Assembly (NCBI RefSeq): GCF_900115465.1
Contig: NZ_FOWN01000006.1
Location: 1-64,000, forward strand
Direction: 5' to 3'
DNA from: Halolactibacillus alkaliphilus
Lineage (GTDB): Bacteria; Bacillota; Bacilli; Bacillales; Amphibacillaceae
Length of the DNA stretch: 64,000 nt
In this document: in pieces, positions 43,941-53,462 of the stretch
Numbering within the stretch: position 1 is the stretch's first letter
Layout of the letters: every line of letters begins with the position of its first letter
Made by a program: the position numbers and the translations under genes
Notes under the pieces: model-generated
What the model saw: the letters and a program-made list of their open reading frames with translations, nothing else
Databases searched by the model: none
What the model was told of the DNA's origin: nothing

Positions 43941-45692
43941 ATGAAAACCATCTTTAAATTAATGAAAGCTTACCCAATTCATATCACGATTGCGCTCATT
44001 TTCATGTTGACAGAACTTATCACAGAACTCGTCTTACCATTATTTATCGGGCGGATCATCGATTTAGGCATTCGCGCAGAAGATTTAAATCAAACGATTA
44101 TTTGGGGAAGTTTAATGATTGGTGTATCTTTATTCGCTTTTGTCTCTGGCATCATTAATACATATTTCGCTGCCTATGTTGCCCAACAGACCGGCGCTGA
44201 CTTACGTGAGAAAGTGTATATAAAGATCCAACAATTCTCATTTAAAAATCTCGACCGATTTCAAACATCTTCGCTCATTACCCGGCTAACAAATGACGTT
44301 ACCCAGCTGGAACGGTTTGTTTTTATGTCACTTAGGATCGCTACGCGCGCACCTTTATTGATTATTGGTAGTACCGTTATGGCGCTTTTTGTCAATGTTA
44401 GACTATCTCTCGTTCTTCTTATTGCTTTACCTCTTTTAATTGTCTTTATGATGACGTTAATTAAATATGGCTCAGTACTCTTTCGCCAAATTCAGCACAA
44501 ACTCGATCAAGTTAATAAAGTCATGCGTGAAAACCTTTCAGGCATTCGCTTAATTAAAGCTTATGTCAGAGAAGACGAAGAGGCCGAGCGGTTTTCAAAA
44601 AAGTCTGCCGCCCTTAAAGACCAAACCATCTTCACGCTTCGCTTAATGGACATTTCCGGTCCAGTTATCATGCTTGTAATGAACGCTGCCATTTTACTTA
44701 TTCTTTTCCAAGCGCGTGACGCTATTATTTCAACACAACTTGACATTGGGGATGTTGTCTCGGTATTAAACTATGCGACCCGAATGATGCAAGCGATTGG
44801 GATGCTGAACTGGATTAGTATGGCTTATACGCGCTCAAAAGCGTCTATCAATCGTATAAATGAGGTGTTAAATGAGCCGGTAGACCTTACCACCGGTAAT
44901 AACAGGCTGGAACATAAAGAGACAGACAGTCACCTCACTTTTTCTTTGGTGCGGTTTCGTTATCAACCTGACTTAGAAGAGGCACTGAGCATACCGCATT
45001 TAAACATACTAAAAGGCGAACATGTGGCCATCATTGGGGCAACTGGTTCAGGCAAATCAACATTCATGCAACTTATTCCACGGGCCTATGACCCCACAGC
45101 TGGACACATTTCTTTATACGGACAAGCACTGCCAACGTTAACACTTGACGATTTACGGCAACATATTGGCTACGTTCCTCAATCAACACAACTTTTTAGT
45201 GGGACAATTAGCGATAACTTACGCTTTGGTAAACCAGATGCCACCGAGGAAGAACTTATATTGGCCGCTAAAGACGCAGCTATTCATGACACGATTGTTA
45301 GGCTCCCACATGGCTATCAGACCATGATTGGTCAGCGCGGGGTTAACTTATCTGGTGGACAAAAACAACGACTTTCGATTGCTCGCGCGCTCGTCAGACA
45401 GCCAGCACTTTTATTATTGGATGATGCAACAAGTGCACTTGATTTAGCAACAGAACGACATATTCTAGACCAGATTAAAAAGCGTCAGACAACACTGATA
45501 ATGGTGACACAAAAAATCTCAACCATGAAACAGATGGACCGGATTCTTCTTTTTCGTGACGGTCACTTAGAAGCAGATGGCCCCCATCAAACATTACTAC
45601 ACTGTTCCACTCTTTATCAAACTATTGCCAAATCTCAACACGAGGAGGTAACGCCATGGCAAGAGGCAGACATCAACCTAGAGAAAAAGTAA
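43941..45692 (+). CDS. ABC exporter subunit 1 (degenerate ATP site)
   Basis: 583 residues from ATG 43941 (AGGTG site; a GTG at 43932 overlaps it). Six membrane segments (about 15-305) and one ATPase domain with Walker A GATGSGKST and signature LSGGQKQR. The Walker B is LLLLDDATSALD, with Asp where the catalytic Glu is normal, and the switch His is replaced by Gln (VTQKIST). This is the inactive-site half of heterodimeric exporters such as BmrC. It overlaps the start of the partner gene by 37 bases. Confidence 0.92.
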   Translation: MKTIFKLMKAYPIHITIALIFMLTELITELVLPLFIGRIIDLGIRAEDLNQTIIWGSLMIGVSLFAFVSGIINTYFAAYVAQQTGADLREKVYIKIQQFSFKNLDRFQTSSLITRLTNDVTQLERFVFMSLRIATRAPLLIIGSTVMALFVNVRLSLVLLIALPLLIVFMMTLIKYGSVLFRQIQHKLDQVNKVMRENLSGIRLIKAYVREDEEAERFSKKSAALKDQTIFTLRLMDISGPVIMLVMNAAILLILFQARDAIISTQLDIGDVVSVLNYATRMMQAIGMLNWISMAYTRSKASINRINEVLNEPVDLTTGNNRLEHKETDSHLTFSLVRFRYQPDLEEALSIPHLNILKGEHVAIIGATGSGKSTFMQLIPRAYDPTAGHISLYGQALPTLTLDDLRQHIGYVPQSTQLFSGTISDNLRFGKPDATEEELILAAKDAAIHDTIVRLPHGYQTMIGQRGVNLSGGQKQRLSIARALVRQPALLLLDDATSALDLATERHILDQIKKRQTTLIMVTQKISTMKQMDRILLFRDGHLEADGPHQTLLHCSTLYQTIAKSQHEEVTPWQEADINLEKK

Positions 45693-47431
45693 AAATAGAT
45701 AATCCATGGCCAACAATTAAACGGATTTGGCACTACCTAGGCGATCGCAAATTTAAGCTCATACTTGTCTTAGTACTTGTGACAATGAGCAGTTTATTAT
45801 CGCTTGCTGGGCCGTATTTGCTCGGCACGATTATTGATGAGTTAATTGATATAACACAATCAACTCGCCTTACTCAATCGTTACTGCTACTCGGAACTGT
45901 TTACCTTATAAGTATTGTGACCGGATACGTCCAACAATTTATGATGATTCGTATTTCGCAAGAAACCGTGTTTTCTATGCGTGAACAATTATTTCAACAT
46001 TTACACACCTTACCACTGAAGTATTTTGATGAACACCAAGATGGCGATATTATGAGCCGGTTAACAAATGACATTGAAAATGTCTCACAAACATTAAACA
46101 CCTCGGTGATTCAAGTGTTTTCAAGTATCTTAACACTCACCGGGACACTCGTGGTCATGGTGACTCTCAGTATACCTTTAACACTCGTGACTTTGTTGAT
46201 TGTGCCGGCACTTTATTTCGGGATGAAGTGGATCACTAAAAGGACACGGGTTTATTTTAAACATCAAGCGAAAGACTTAGGAGACTTGTTTGGGTTTATT
46301 GAAGAGTCGATCTCTGGCATCGCTGTGATTAAACACTTTTCTCAAGAAACGAATTTCAAACAGCAATTTACGGATAAAAATGCCCGGTTACGTGAATCTG
46401 GCTACCGTGCCCAAGTGTATTCTGGCTTTATACCGAAGTACATGAATATGTTAAACAACATGAGCTTTGCGGTGTTAACGTTTGTCGGTGCACTTTTAGC
46501 AATCACTCAAGCAATCTCAGTCGGCATGATCATTACCTTTACCCAATATGCCCGCCAATTTACTCGCCCACTCAATGAACTTGCCAATCAATTTAATGGC
46601 TTATTATCTGCGGTTGCTGGTGCGGAGCGGGTCTTTGAAGTTTTAGATGAAGAACAAGACTATACTTCTGTCGCTCACCCCTATGTCAAAGAGCTATTAG
46701 GTCATGTTGCGTTTCATGACGTGTCTTTCCGCTATCAAGATGAACTTATTTTAGACCGCGTGTCGCTCGTCGCAAAACCTGGCGAAATGATTGCCCTTGT
46801 CGGACCAACTGGCGCAGGTAAGACGACTGTTTTAAACTTATTGATGCGGTTTTACTTACCCGAAAATGGCCAAATTGATATTGACGGTTATGATACACGG
46901 ACATTATCTAAACACCAATTGCGAGAGCCGCTCGGATTTGTTTTACAAGACCCTTATCTCTTCGAGGCATCGATTATGGCGAATATTCGCTTCGGTAATA
47001 AAATCGCCACGGATGAAGACGTCATAAAAGCTGCTCAAAAAGCCAATGCGGACAGCTTTATCCAAAAGCTGCCACAAGGTTATCAGACGATTCTTAAAGA
47101 AGATGGCAAAGGGATTAGCCAGGGAGAACGGCAATTATTATCGATTGCCCGAGCGCTCCTTCGTGACCCGCAAATTCTCATACTGGATGAAGCGACAAGT
47201 AGTATCGATACCGTTACCGAAGTGAAAATTCAAACAGCACTTAAGCGCCTCATGCACGGTCGGACGAGCATTGTCATCGCTCACCGACTGAATACGGTTG
47301 AACGTGCCGATACGATTTATGTATTAGATGCCGGAAAAGTGATTGAGTCAGGTAACCACAAAACATTGATGCAGAAAAAAGGGTTTTATTACAACCTATA
47401 CAAACGTGGTTTCGAAGAAACGGGCAGTTAA
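45656..47431 (+). CDS. ABC exporter subunit 2 (catalytic half)
   Basis: 591 residues; the ATG at 45656 lies inside the upstream gene and has GAGGAGG. Membrane domain (about 30-330) plus ATPase with Walker A GPTGAGKTT, signature variant ISQGERQ, Walker B LILDEATSSID with catalytic Glu, and switch His in IAHRLNT. The altered signature (SQG for SGG) is also typical of the partner arrangement, in which one of two ATP sites is impaired. Probable drug or lipid exporter; substrate unknown. Confidence 0.93.
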   Translation: MARGRHQPREKVKIDNPWPTIKRIWHYLGDRKFKLILVLVLVTMSSLLSLAGPYLLGTIIDELIDITQSTRLTQSLLLLGTVYLISIVTGYVQQFMMIRISQETVFSMREQLFQHLHTLPLKYFDEHQDGDIMSRLTNDIENVSQTLNTSVIQVFSSILTLTGTLVVMVTLSIPLTLVTLLIVPALYFGMKWITKRTRVYFKHQAKDLGDLFGFIEESISGIAVIKHFSQETNFKQQFTDKNARLRESGYRAQVYSGFIPKYMNMLNNMSFAVLTFVGALLAITQAISVGMIITFTQYARQFTRPLNELANQFNGLLSAVAGAERVFEVLDEEQDYTSVAHPYVKELLGHVAFHDVSFRYQDELILDRVSLVAKPGEMIALVGPTGAGKTTVLNLLMRFYLPENGQIDIDGYDTRTLSKHQLREPLGFVLQDPYLFEASIMANIRFGNKIATDEDVIKAAQKANADSFIQKLPQGYQTILKEDGKGISQGERQLLSIARALLRDPQILILDEATSSIDTVTEVKIQTALKRLMHGRTSIVIAHRLNTVERADTIYVLDAGKVIESGNHKTLMQKKGFYYNLYKRGFEETGS

Positions 47432-47457
47432 AACGACACATATGTCACTTTGTCTGT

Positions 47458-48237
47458 CTAGCCGTGCGCTAAATGTTGTTGGCGATAGACTTTTGGCGTG
47501 AGCCCAATCAGCGCTTTAAAATTCCGATTGAACGTACGCGCATTCTGAAAACCGGCGTGCTCTGATACTTCAGTAATTGAGTAGTTCTTGTTTCTAAGCA
47601 AGAAACAAGCATGATTAACCCGCGAGTAATTCAACAATTGTGGAAATGTTCTTTCTGTCTCCTTAGCTATTAACTTTGAGACATAAATACTGCTGTAGCC
47701 TAACGCACGACTTAATTCATCGAGTCGCAAGTCTCGGTGAAAGTTGTTTTCAATATAAATCAACAACTCGGCAAGTAACCCTTCATTATTTACTCGATCA
47801 ACCAACGCGGTTTGTTGTTCAAACAAATAAAGAATATGGTAAAGGGCTGATTTGCGGTAATAATATGACGCAGTATTAAATAATGGATCATGGAGTTGAT
47901 CAATCAGGGCGTTTGATACCTCAATAACGGGGGTTTCAAATGCTTTTTCTTCTGTTTTCGTATAGAAATCTTCCGTATACTCGGGTGAAAACAGTAAAAT
48001 ATCCAATCTCGATTGTATCGGTGTTTCTATGTAATGTGTCTGAAATGGCAACACCAAGGCGATGTTCCCCTTCACTAACGTGTAGGATACTTTATTGATA
48101 TTGACCACACACTGTCCCGATTGACATATAATCAGTTCAAAACTTCGATGCAGGTGCTCTGGGTACGTTAATGACTCTGGATGAAACTGAAAGACAGCTA
48201 AATCTTCTCCGTAATGGTCATGTTGAAATTCAATCAT
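47458..48237 (-). CDS. AraC-family regulator with cupin sensor
   Basis: 259 residues. N-terminal cupin-type sugar-binding domain (HPESLTYPEHLHRSFELIICQSGQ) and a C-terminal double helix-turn-helix (LRLDELSRALGYSSIYVSKLI; YSITEVSEHAGFQNARTFNRNFKALIGLTPKVYR). AAGGAGG before the ATG. It is divergent from the GH3-GH43 pair, so it is the likely activator of those genes, responding to a xylo-oligosaccharide or similar sugar (inference). Confidence 0.9.
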   Translation of the reverse strand: MIEFQHDHYGEDLAVFQFHPESLTYPEHLHRSFELIICQSGQCVVNINKVSYTLVKGNIALVLPFQTHYIETPIQSRLDILLFSPEYTEDFYTKTEEKAFETPVIEVSNALIDQLHDPLFNTASYYYRKSALYHILYLFEQQTALVDRVNNEGLLAELLIYIENNFHRDLRLDELSRALGYSSIYVSKLIAKETERTFPQLLNYSRVNHACFLLRNKNYSITEVSEHAGFQNARTFNRNFKALIGLTPKVYRQQHLAHG

Positions 48238-48304
48238 TGCTTAATATTCCTCCTTACTATTGTCTATCACTATATAGAAATTGTCTTGTTTTTTCAATAG
48301 CTAA

Positions 48305-48322
48305 ACGACTAATATTAGTCGT
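48305..48322. promoter_or_regulatory. Perfect 18-bp palindrome in the AraC/GH3 divergent region
   Basis: ACGACTAATATTAGTCGT is a perfect inverted repeat 68 bp upstream of the AraC start and about 110 bp upstream of the GH3 start. It is a candidate operator for a dimeric regulator. It lacks a loop, so it is not a usual terminator. Confidence 0.5.
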
Positions 48323-48431
48323 AGAAGATGCTATAGACGGCGCCTGACGTTGATCACTGTATTTTGATGACGAAAAGGCGCCTCACTTTCTTAACTAAAC
48401 AAAAACGAACATATTGAAGGAGGACATTTAG

Positions 48432-50543
48432 ATGATGTCACATGAGACGGCGAAAGAACGCGCAACCAAAATCGTTGCCCAAATGACCCTTGATGAGAAG
48501 ATTGCTCAAATTAACTTTCGCGCACCCGAAATTAAGCGCCTTGGCATCCCAGATTACAACTATTGGAACGAAGCACTCCACGGCGTTGCACGTGCGGGTG
48601 TAGCGACGGTCTTTCCACAAGCCATTGGTCTTGCGGCGATGTTTGATGAAGAGATGATGGAAGAGATTGCAGATGTGATTTCGACAGAAGGTCGGGCCAA
48701 ATACAACCAGTACCATGCTGAGGGTGACCATGACATATATAAAGGATTAACGTACTGGTCACCTAATATTAATATATTTCGCGACCCTCGTTGGGGGCGT
48801 GGACAAGAGACGTACGGGGAAGATCCTTATCTAACTGCGCGCTTAGGCGTGGCCTTTATAAAAGGCTTACAAGGTGACGGGCCTTATTTAAAGTTAGCCG
48901 CTTGTGCAAAGCACTTTGCCGTTCATAGTGGACCAGAAGCTGACCGACATTCATTCGATGCGGTTGTTAGTAAGAAGGACTTGTATGAAACGTATTTACC
49001 TGCCTTTGAAAAAGCAGTGAAAGAAGCTGATGTCGAAAGCTTTATGGGGGCATACAATGCAGTAAACGGGATTCCTGCCGTTGTACATCCTGAATTAATG
49101 CAAGATATTTTAAGAGAAGATTGGCAATTTAAAGGACACGTTGTATCTGATTATGCGGCTTTAGAAGACGTTCATGAGAACCATCACTATACAAAAACAG
49201 CCGCAGAAACGATGGCCATTGCCATGAAAGTCGGATGTAACCTTTGTGCAGGTAATATTTCTCATCATTTGCATCAAGCTTTTGAGCAGGGCTTAGTGAC
49301 AGAAAGTGAAATCACTGCGTCAGTTATTCAACTGTTTACGACAAGGGTGCGTCTTGGTATGTTCGATGACGATAATCCGTATGATCAAATCCCTTATTCA
49401 GACAATGATACACCCGCACACCATCACGTATCGTTAGAAGCTGCGCGTAAATCGATTGTCCTACTAAAAAACGACCAGATGTTGCCCCTTAATAAAGCTG
49501 CACTTGATGCGGTCGCGGTTATTGGTCCGAATGCGACAAGTTCTGAAGCACTCAAAGGCAATTATTTCGGGACGGCTTCAAAGGAGACACATTTCTTAGC
49601 CGGTATTCAAACAGCTCTAAACAGTGAGGCGCGTGTCTACTATGCAAAAGGTTGTCATCTTTATACTGAACACGCCGAATCAACACTTTCTAGCAAACAT
49701 GAACGTGAATCTGAAGCAATCATCGCGGCCAAACATGCAGATGTTGTCATTGCTTGTCTCGGTCTAGATCCGACGATTGAAGGTGAACAAGGGGATGCCG
49801 GAAATGTGTATGGTTCGGGAGATAAAGAAACACTGTATTTACCGCCTGTACAAATACGCTTATTAAAGAAACTCCTAGCACTAGACAAACCCGTTGTTGT
49901 CGTTGTTGCAGCAGGGTCAGCGATAAGCTTAAATGGCTTAGAAAGCCATCCGCAACTAAAAGCGATTATTCACACGTGGTATCCAGGGAGCTTTGGTGGG
50001 CAAGCACTCGCTGAGATTCTCTTTGGTGACGTGAGTCCTAGCGGGAAACTTCCTGTCACGTTTTATAAGAGCACCGATCAGTTGCCGCCATTTAATGATT
50101 ATTCAATGACTAAGCGAACGTATCGCTATATCGAATCCGAACCACTCTATCCGTTTGGTTTTGGTTTAACATACGGTGACGTGACGTTAGATAATCTCAT
50201 GATTGAACACCAAACAGATAAAGTAAACGTTTCTGTCACTCTCACCAATCACGCTGCATGCCCGATTGAAGAAGTGATTCAGATATACGGAAAGACAGAT
50301 TCAGTGTTTGAGGTGAGAAACACCAAATTAATTGGCTTTAAACGTGTGGCCCTATCGGCGAGAGATACCGCGACCGTGACAGTCAGTGTCCCGATTGATC
50401 ACTTAAGTGTTGTTGATAACGACGGAATCAGACGACTTGACGGGACAAAAGCAGAACTTTTTGTCCATACCGCTTCACCATCTCCGATTTCAGAAAAGTT
50501 AACTGGACAAAAACCACTTAAAGCATCACTGCCATTAAATTAA
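48432..50543 (+). CDS. GH3 beta-xylosidase/beta-glucosidase
   Basis: 703 residues, no signal peptide, so cytoplasmic. GH3 N-terminal barrel with YNYWNEALHGVARAGVATVFPQAIG, KHFAVHSGPE and nucleophile Asp in GHVVSDYAAL; then the alpha/beta sandwich (EAARKSIVLLKND) and a C-terminal Fn3-like domain. The motif style and the GH43 neighbour favour beta-xylosidase, though beta-glucosidase activity cannot be excluded. GGAGG precedes the ATG. First gene of a two-gene operon. Confidence 0.9.
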   Translation: MMSHETAKERATKIVAQMTLDEKIAQINFRAPEIKRLGIPDYNYWNEALHGVARAGVATVFPQAIGLAAMFDEEMMEEIADVISTEGRAKYNQYHAEGDHDIYKGLTYWSPNINIFRDPRWGRGQETYGEDPYLTARLGVAFIKGLQGDGPYLKLAACAKHFAVHSGPEADRHSFDAVVSKKDLYETYLPAFEKAVKEADVESFMGAYNAVNGIPAVVHPELMQDILREDWQFKGHVVSDYAALEDVHENHHYTKTAAETMAIAMKVGCNLCAGNISHHLHQAFEQGLVTESEITASVIQLFTTRVRLGMFDDDNPYDQIPYSDNDTPAHHHVSLEAARKSIVLLKNDQMLPLNKAALDAVAVIGPNATSSEALKGNYFGTASKETHFLAGIQTALNSEARVYYAKGCHLYTEHAESTLSSKHERESEAIIAAKHADVVIACLGLDPTIEGEQGDAGNVYGSGDKETLYLPPVQIRLLKKLLALDKPVVVVVAAGSAISLNGLESHPQLKAIIHTWYPGSFGGQALAEILFGDVSPSGKLPVTFYKSTDQLPPFNDYSMTKRTYRYIESEPLYPFGFGLTYGDVTLDNLMIEHQTDKVNVSVTLTNHAACPIEEVIQIYGKTDSVFEVRNTKLIGFKRVALSARDTATVTVSVPIDHLSVVDNDGIRRLDGTKAELFVHTASPSPISEKLTGQKPLKASLPLN

Positions 50544-50588
50544 CTAACTGTCATGAATATTCAAGCATAACTATAAGGAGAGAGACAC

Positions 50589-52115
50589 ATGGCTACTTTT
50601 ACAAATCCCGTTATTAAAGGTTTTTCACCAGACCCATCGGTCTGTGCTGTTGGAGATGATTACTACTTAGTCACATCCACATTTGCTTATTTTCCTGGTG
50701 TGCCTATCTATCACAGTAAAGACCTTGTGAATTGGAAACAAATCGGTAATATTTTAGACCGAGAAGAACAACTGAACTTACTCGGAGCAGAACAATCAGG
50801 CGGTATTTTTGCCCCTTGTCTGCGTTATCATCAAGGAACTTTTTATATGATTACGACCAATGTATCGCATGGTGGCAATTTCATTGTCACCGCTACTGAT
50901 CCGAGCGGCCCGTGGTCAAACCCTTACTTCATTGACAATGCCCCAGGGATTGACCCTAGCTTATTCTTTGATGACGATGGGCAGTGTTACTATGTCGGTA
51001 CACGTCCGAATCCTGAAGGTGTCAAATATAACGGTGACTGGGAAGTTTGGCTACAAGCGTTAGATATTGATACGATGAAGTTAACAGGTGTGAGTACGAA
51101 ATTATGGAAAGGAGCACTTCATACAGCCATTTGGCCAGAAGCGCCTCACATTTATAAAAAAGATGGCTATTACTATTTATTAATTGCTGAAGGTGGCACG
51201 GGCTATAATCATGCCTGCACTGTTGCCCGAAGTGACAAAGTCGATGGTCCCTATATGGGCAATAAAAATAACCCCATTCTCACCCACCGTCATCTTGGTA
51301 GAGATTTTCCTGTTCAGAATGTTGGTCATGGTGACTTTGTCGAAACACCTGATGGGAAATGGTATATTACCTTATTAGCAAGCCGTATGTATAATGGCTA
51401 CAGCAACCTTGGTCGAGAAACTTTTTTAGCAGAAGTCGTCTTTGAGGATGGTTGGCCCGTCGTTAATCCTGGTATTGGTCGACTTTTAGAGGTACAAGAA
51501 CATCACTTACCACTTGTCCCTGTTCTATACGAAGAACGCTATACGTTTGAATCATTTCATCCTGCGTGTTTATTTTTACGTAACCCTAAGATGGAAAACT
51601 ACGATCAACATGCAAGACCAGGCTGGTTAAGGCTACACCCAACAAAGGTCACGTTAAGTGATTTAGATTCACCTACCTATATCGGCTTGCGCCAGCAATC
51701 GATGAACTATGTATTATCAGCGCAACTAGACACAGCACTAGCTGATGGTGGTGAAGCAGGTCTTGTTATTTTACAAAATGAACAGTATTCCGTACGACTC
51801 GTTGTCTGTCGTGAAGAAAATCAAACAACAGTTAAGATGATTACCCGAATAGACGGCGAAGAGACTATCCTTGGCTCATGTTTAGTTACAGACGATACTG
51901 TCATACTTGACATTCATGGGAGTGGTCAGGAAGTTAAAGGTGTTTGTCGCACAAGTGACGGGACACTAACGATTGCTGATGGTGTTGATGTTCACTATTT
52001 AAGTACTGAAGTTGCTGGGGGGTTTGTCGGTTGTACGCTCGGTGTTTATACAACCTCACAAGCAGCAGATCCTGGGCATGTGGACGTTAACTACTTAGAG
52101 TTAAAGAATCGCTAA
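50589..52115 (+). CDS. GH43 beta-xylosidase / alpha-L-arabinofuranosidase
   Basis: 508 residues, cytoplasmic. Five-bladed propeller with the three GH43 acids: base Asp in GFSPDPSV, pKa-modulating Asp in PGIDPSLFFD, and acid Glu in IWPEAPHIY. A C-terminal beta-sandwich (about 310-505) is the type found in XynB-like xylosidases. It cleaves xylose or arabinose from short xylo-oligosaccharides; no importer for these is in the window. AGGAGAG site; 45 bases after the GH3 stop. Confidence 0.93.
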   Translation: MATFTNPVIKGFSPDPSVCAVGDDYYLVTSTFAYFPGVPIYHSKDLVNWKQIGNILDREEQLNLLGAEQSGGIFAPCLRYHQGTFYMITTNVSHGGNFIVTATDPSGPWSNPYFIDNAPGIDPSLFFDDDGQCYYVGTRPNPEGVKYNGDWEVWLQALDIDTMKLTGVSTKLWKGALHTAIWPEAPHIYKKDGYYYLLIAEGGTGYNHACTVARSDKVDGPYMGNKNNPILTHRHLGRDFPVQNVGHGDFVETPDGKWYITLLASRMYNGYSNLGRETFLAEVVFEDGWPVVNPGIGRLLEVQEHHLPLVPVLYEERYTFESFHPACLFLRNPKMENYDQHARPGWLRLHPTKVTLSDLDSPTYIGLRQQSMNYVLSAQLDTALADGGEAGLVILQNEQYSVRLVVCREENQTTVKMITRIDGEETILGSCLVTDDTVILDIHGSGQEVKGVCRTSDGTLTIADGVDVHYLSTEVAGGFVGCTLGVYTTSQAADPGHVDVNYLELKNR

Positions 52116-52156
52116 TATTTCATGACCGACTTAGCCGGTTTAATAAAAAAATGACA

Positions 52157-52198
52157 AAACTTACGCACTAATAATGACTTATCAGTGCGTAAGTTTTT
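52157..52198. terminator. Terminator between GH43 and yjbQ
   Basis: AAACTTACGCACT with its complement around a 14-base loop, ending in a T-run; the genes converge here. Confidence 0.85.
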
Positions 52199-52237
52199 AA
52201 TTTAACAATAACAGTATGTTAGCTTTTAAACACGTAT

Positions 52238-52750
52238 TTAATCACCGACAATCATCACATTACACTTGCGGTCTCTTACTCTATTTTGATCCCAATCAAT
52301 ATAATAGATATAACCAACAGCTCCCGTAAGAAGTTCTTTGTCCTTTAGAACAAAACTCTCACTTGAACCAAAAAAAGAAGCGCGAATATGGGCGTCTGCA
52401 TTTAAAATCGTTGCCTCATCTGTTGGATAATTTGGATCGTCTAAACCATGTAAAAAATCAACATGTTCCTGACCTGGATATAAATAATCTGATTCTGTTA
52501 GTTGACGAGGAACCAGTTTATTTAAGATTCTATTTAAATCGACTTGGATATATTCATCTCCATTAAAATCTTTATCATGTACAAACTCTTCAAAAATAAC
52601 AGAACATGTCGTATGCGGTGAGGAAACAACACAAATACCGTTTGTGATATGACTCTTTTTTACAATGTCACGTATTTGTGACGTAATATTATGGTACGTT
52701 ACACGTGTTCCGTTCGATGTTAAAATAAGTTGATCATAATAAGTTGCCAT
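52238..52750 (-). CDS. YjbQ/UPF0047 family protein
   Basis: 170 residues. The UPF0047 fold is recognised by VVSSPHTTCSVIFEEF and the later His-rich and Asp-rich region (HGLDDPNYPTDEATILNADAHIRASFFGSS). YjbQ of E. coli has weak thiamine-phosphate synthase activity in vitro; the real role is not settled. Homologues often lie in PTS sugar clusters, as here, last in the operon, 18 bases after the TIM-like gene. AGGAG site before the ATG. Confidence 0.85.
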   Translation of the reverse strand: MATYYDQLILTSNGTRVTYHNITSQIRDIVKKSHITNGICVVSSPHTTCSVIFEEFVHDKDFNGDEYIQVDLNRILNKLVPRQLTESDYLYPGQEHVDFLHGLDDPNYPTDEATILNADAHIRASFFGSSESFVLKDKELLTGAVGYIYYIDWDQNRVRDRKCNVMIVGD

Positions 52751-52768
52751 GCTTCTCCTACTTTCTGT

Positions 52769-53458
52769 TTATTTATGACATGCTTTCGTTACAGCCGCTA
52801 ACATATTCCTTACCATGACTGATGGGTTATCCGCTAAAACAATGCCACTTGTACACCCTGTTCCATCAGCACCGCTTGACATGATGTTATAAACATCTTC
52901 TGGTGTTGTAATACCCGCTGCCTGCATGACAAGAATATCGGAAGAAATAGCTCTAACTTCACTGTTTGTTTTCTCAACGTATGAGCTATCACTCGTTTTC
53001 CCAGTACCAATTAACTCTGTTGGCTCACAAAGAATAATATCTGGACTCAATATTGCCAGCGCCTTCGCTTCTTTAACAGAATCAGCACATACAATGGTTG
53101 TTAAGCCTTTTTCTTTAGCTTTTTCTATTGATTTCACAATATCTTTTAAAGATAAAGCATGTTCAGCGTGATTTAACATAACCGCCCTAGCACCGACGTC
53201 TTTTAATGAGACGGCTGATACAAAGCCCATCCCTCGTCCTAAATCAAGGCTATCCATATGTTGTGCTGTAACAATTAAGTGCGTTGTTCTTTCAGCTATT
53301 TCTTTTAAATAGGGGAAAGGCGCAGTAAAATAGACATCAAAATCTACTTGTTTTGCATAGCAATCGGATTCTATCGCCAAATCTACTATGTGTTGTAAGT
53401 CCAAATAAGATTTAGGATTAATCATAAAAAACGGTCTTTTTCTTAAAGTATGTTTCAC
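52769..53458 (-). CDS. Triosephosphate isomerase-like protein
   Basis: 229 residues from GTG 53458, which has GGGAGG eight bases upstream; the longer frame to 53500 overlaps the aldolase gene and lacks such a site. TIM features: Lys in MINPKSYLD, His in LNHAEHAL, Glu in LCEPTELIGTG, and the phosphate loop SGADGTGCTSGIV. The motif form (NHAE, short length) is nearer to archaeal-type TIMs than to the housekeeping bacterial enzyme. It should interconvert dihydroxyacetone phosphate and glyceraldehyde 3-phosphate formed by the aldolase beside it, or act on a related sugar phosphate. Confidence 0.8.
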   Translation of the reverse strand: MKHTLRKRPFFMINPKSYLDLQHIVDLAIESDCYAKQVDFDVYFTAPFPYLKEIAERTTHLIVTAQHMDSLDLGRGMGFVSAVSLKDVGARAVMLNHAEHALSLKDIVKSIEKAKEKGLTTIVCADSVKEAKALAILSPDIILCEPTELIGTGKTSDSSYVEKTNSEVRAISSDILVMQAAGITTPEDVYNIMSSGADGTGCTSGIVLADNPSVMVRNMLAAVTKACHK

Positions 53459-53462
53459 CGGC

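Noticed and set aside
48338-48384. Repeated GGCGCC motifs before the GH3 gene
   Set aside because: Short restriction-like palindromes; the pairing between them is weak and there is no T-run, so no terminator call.
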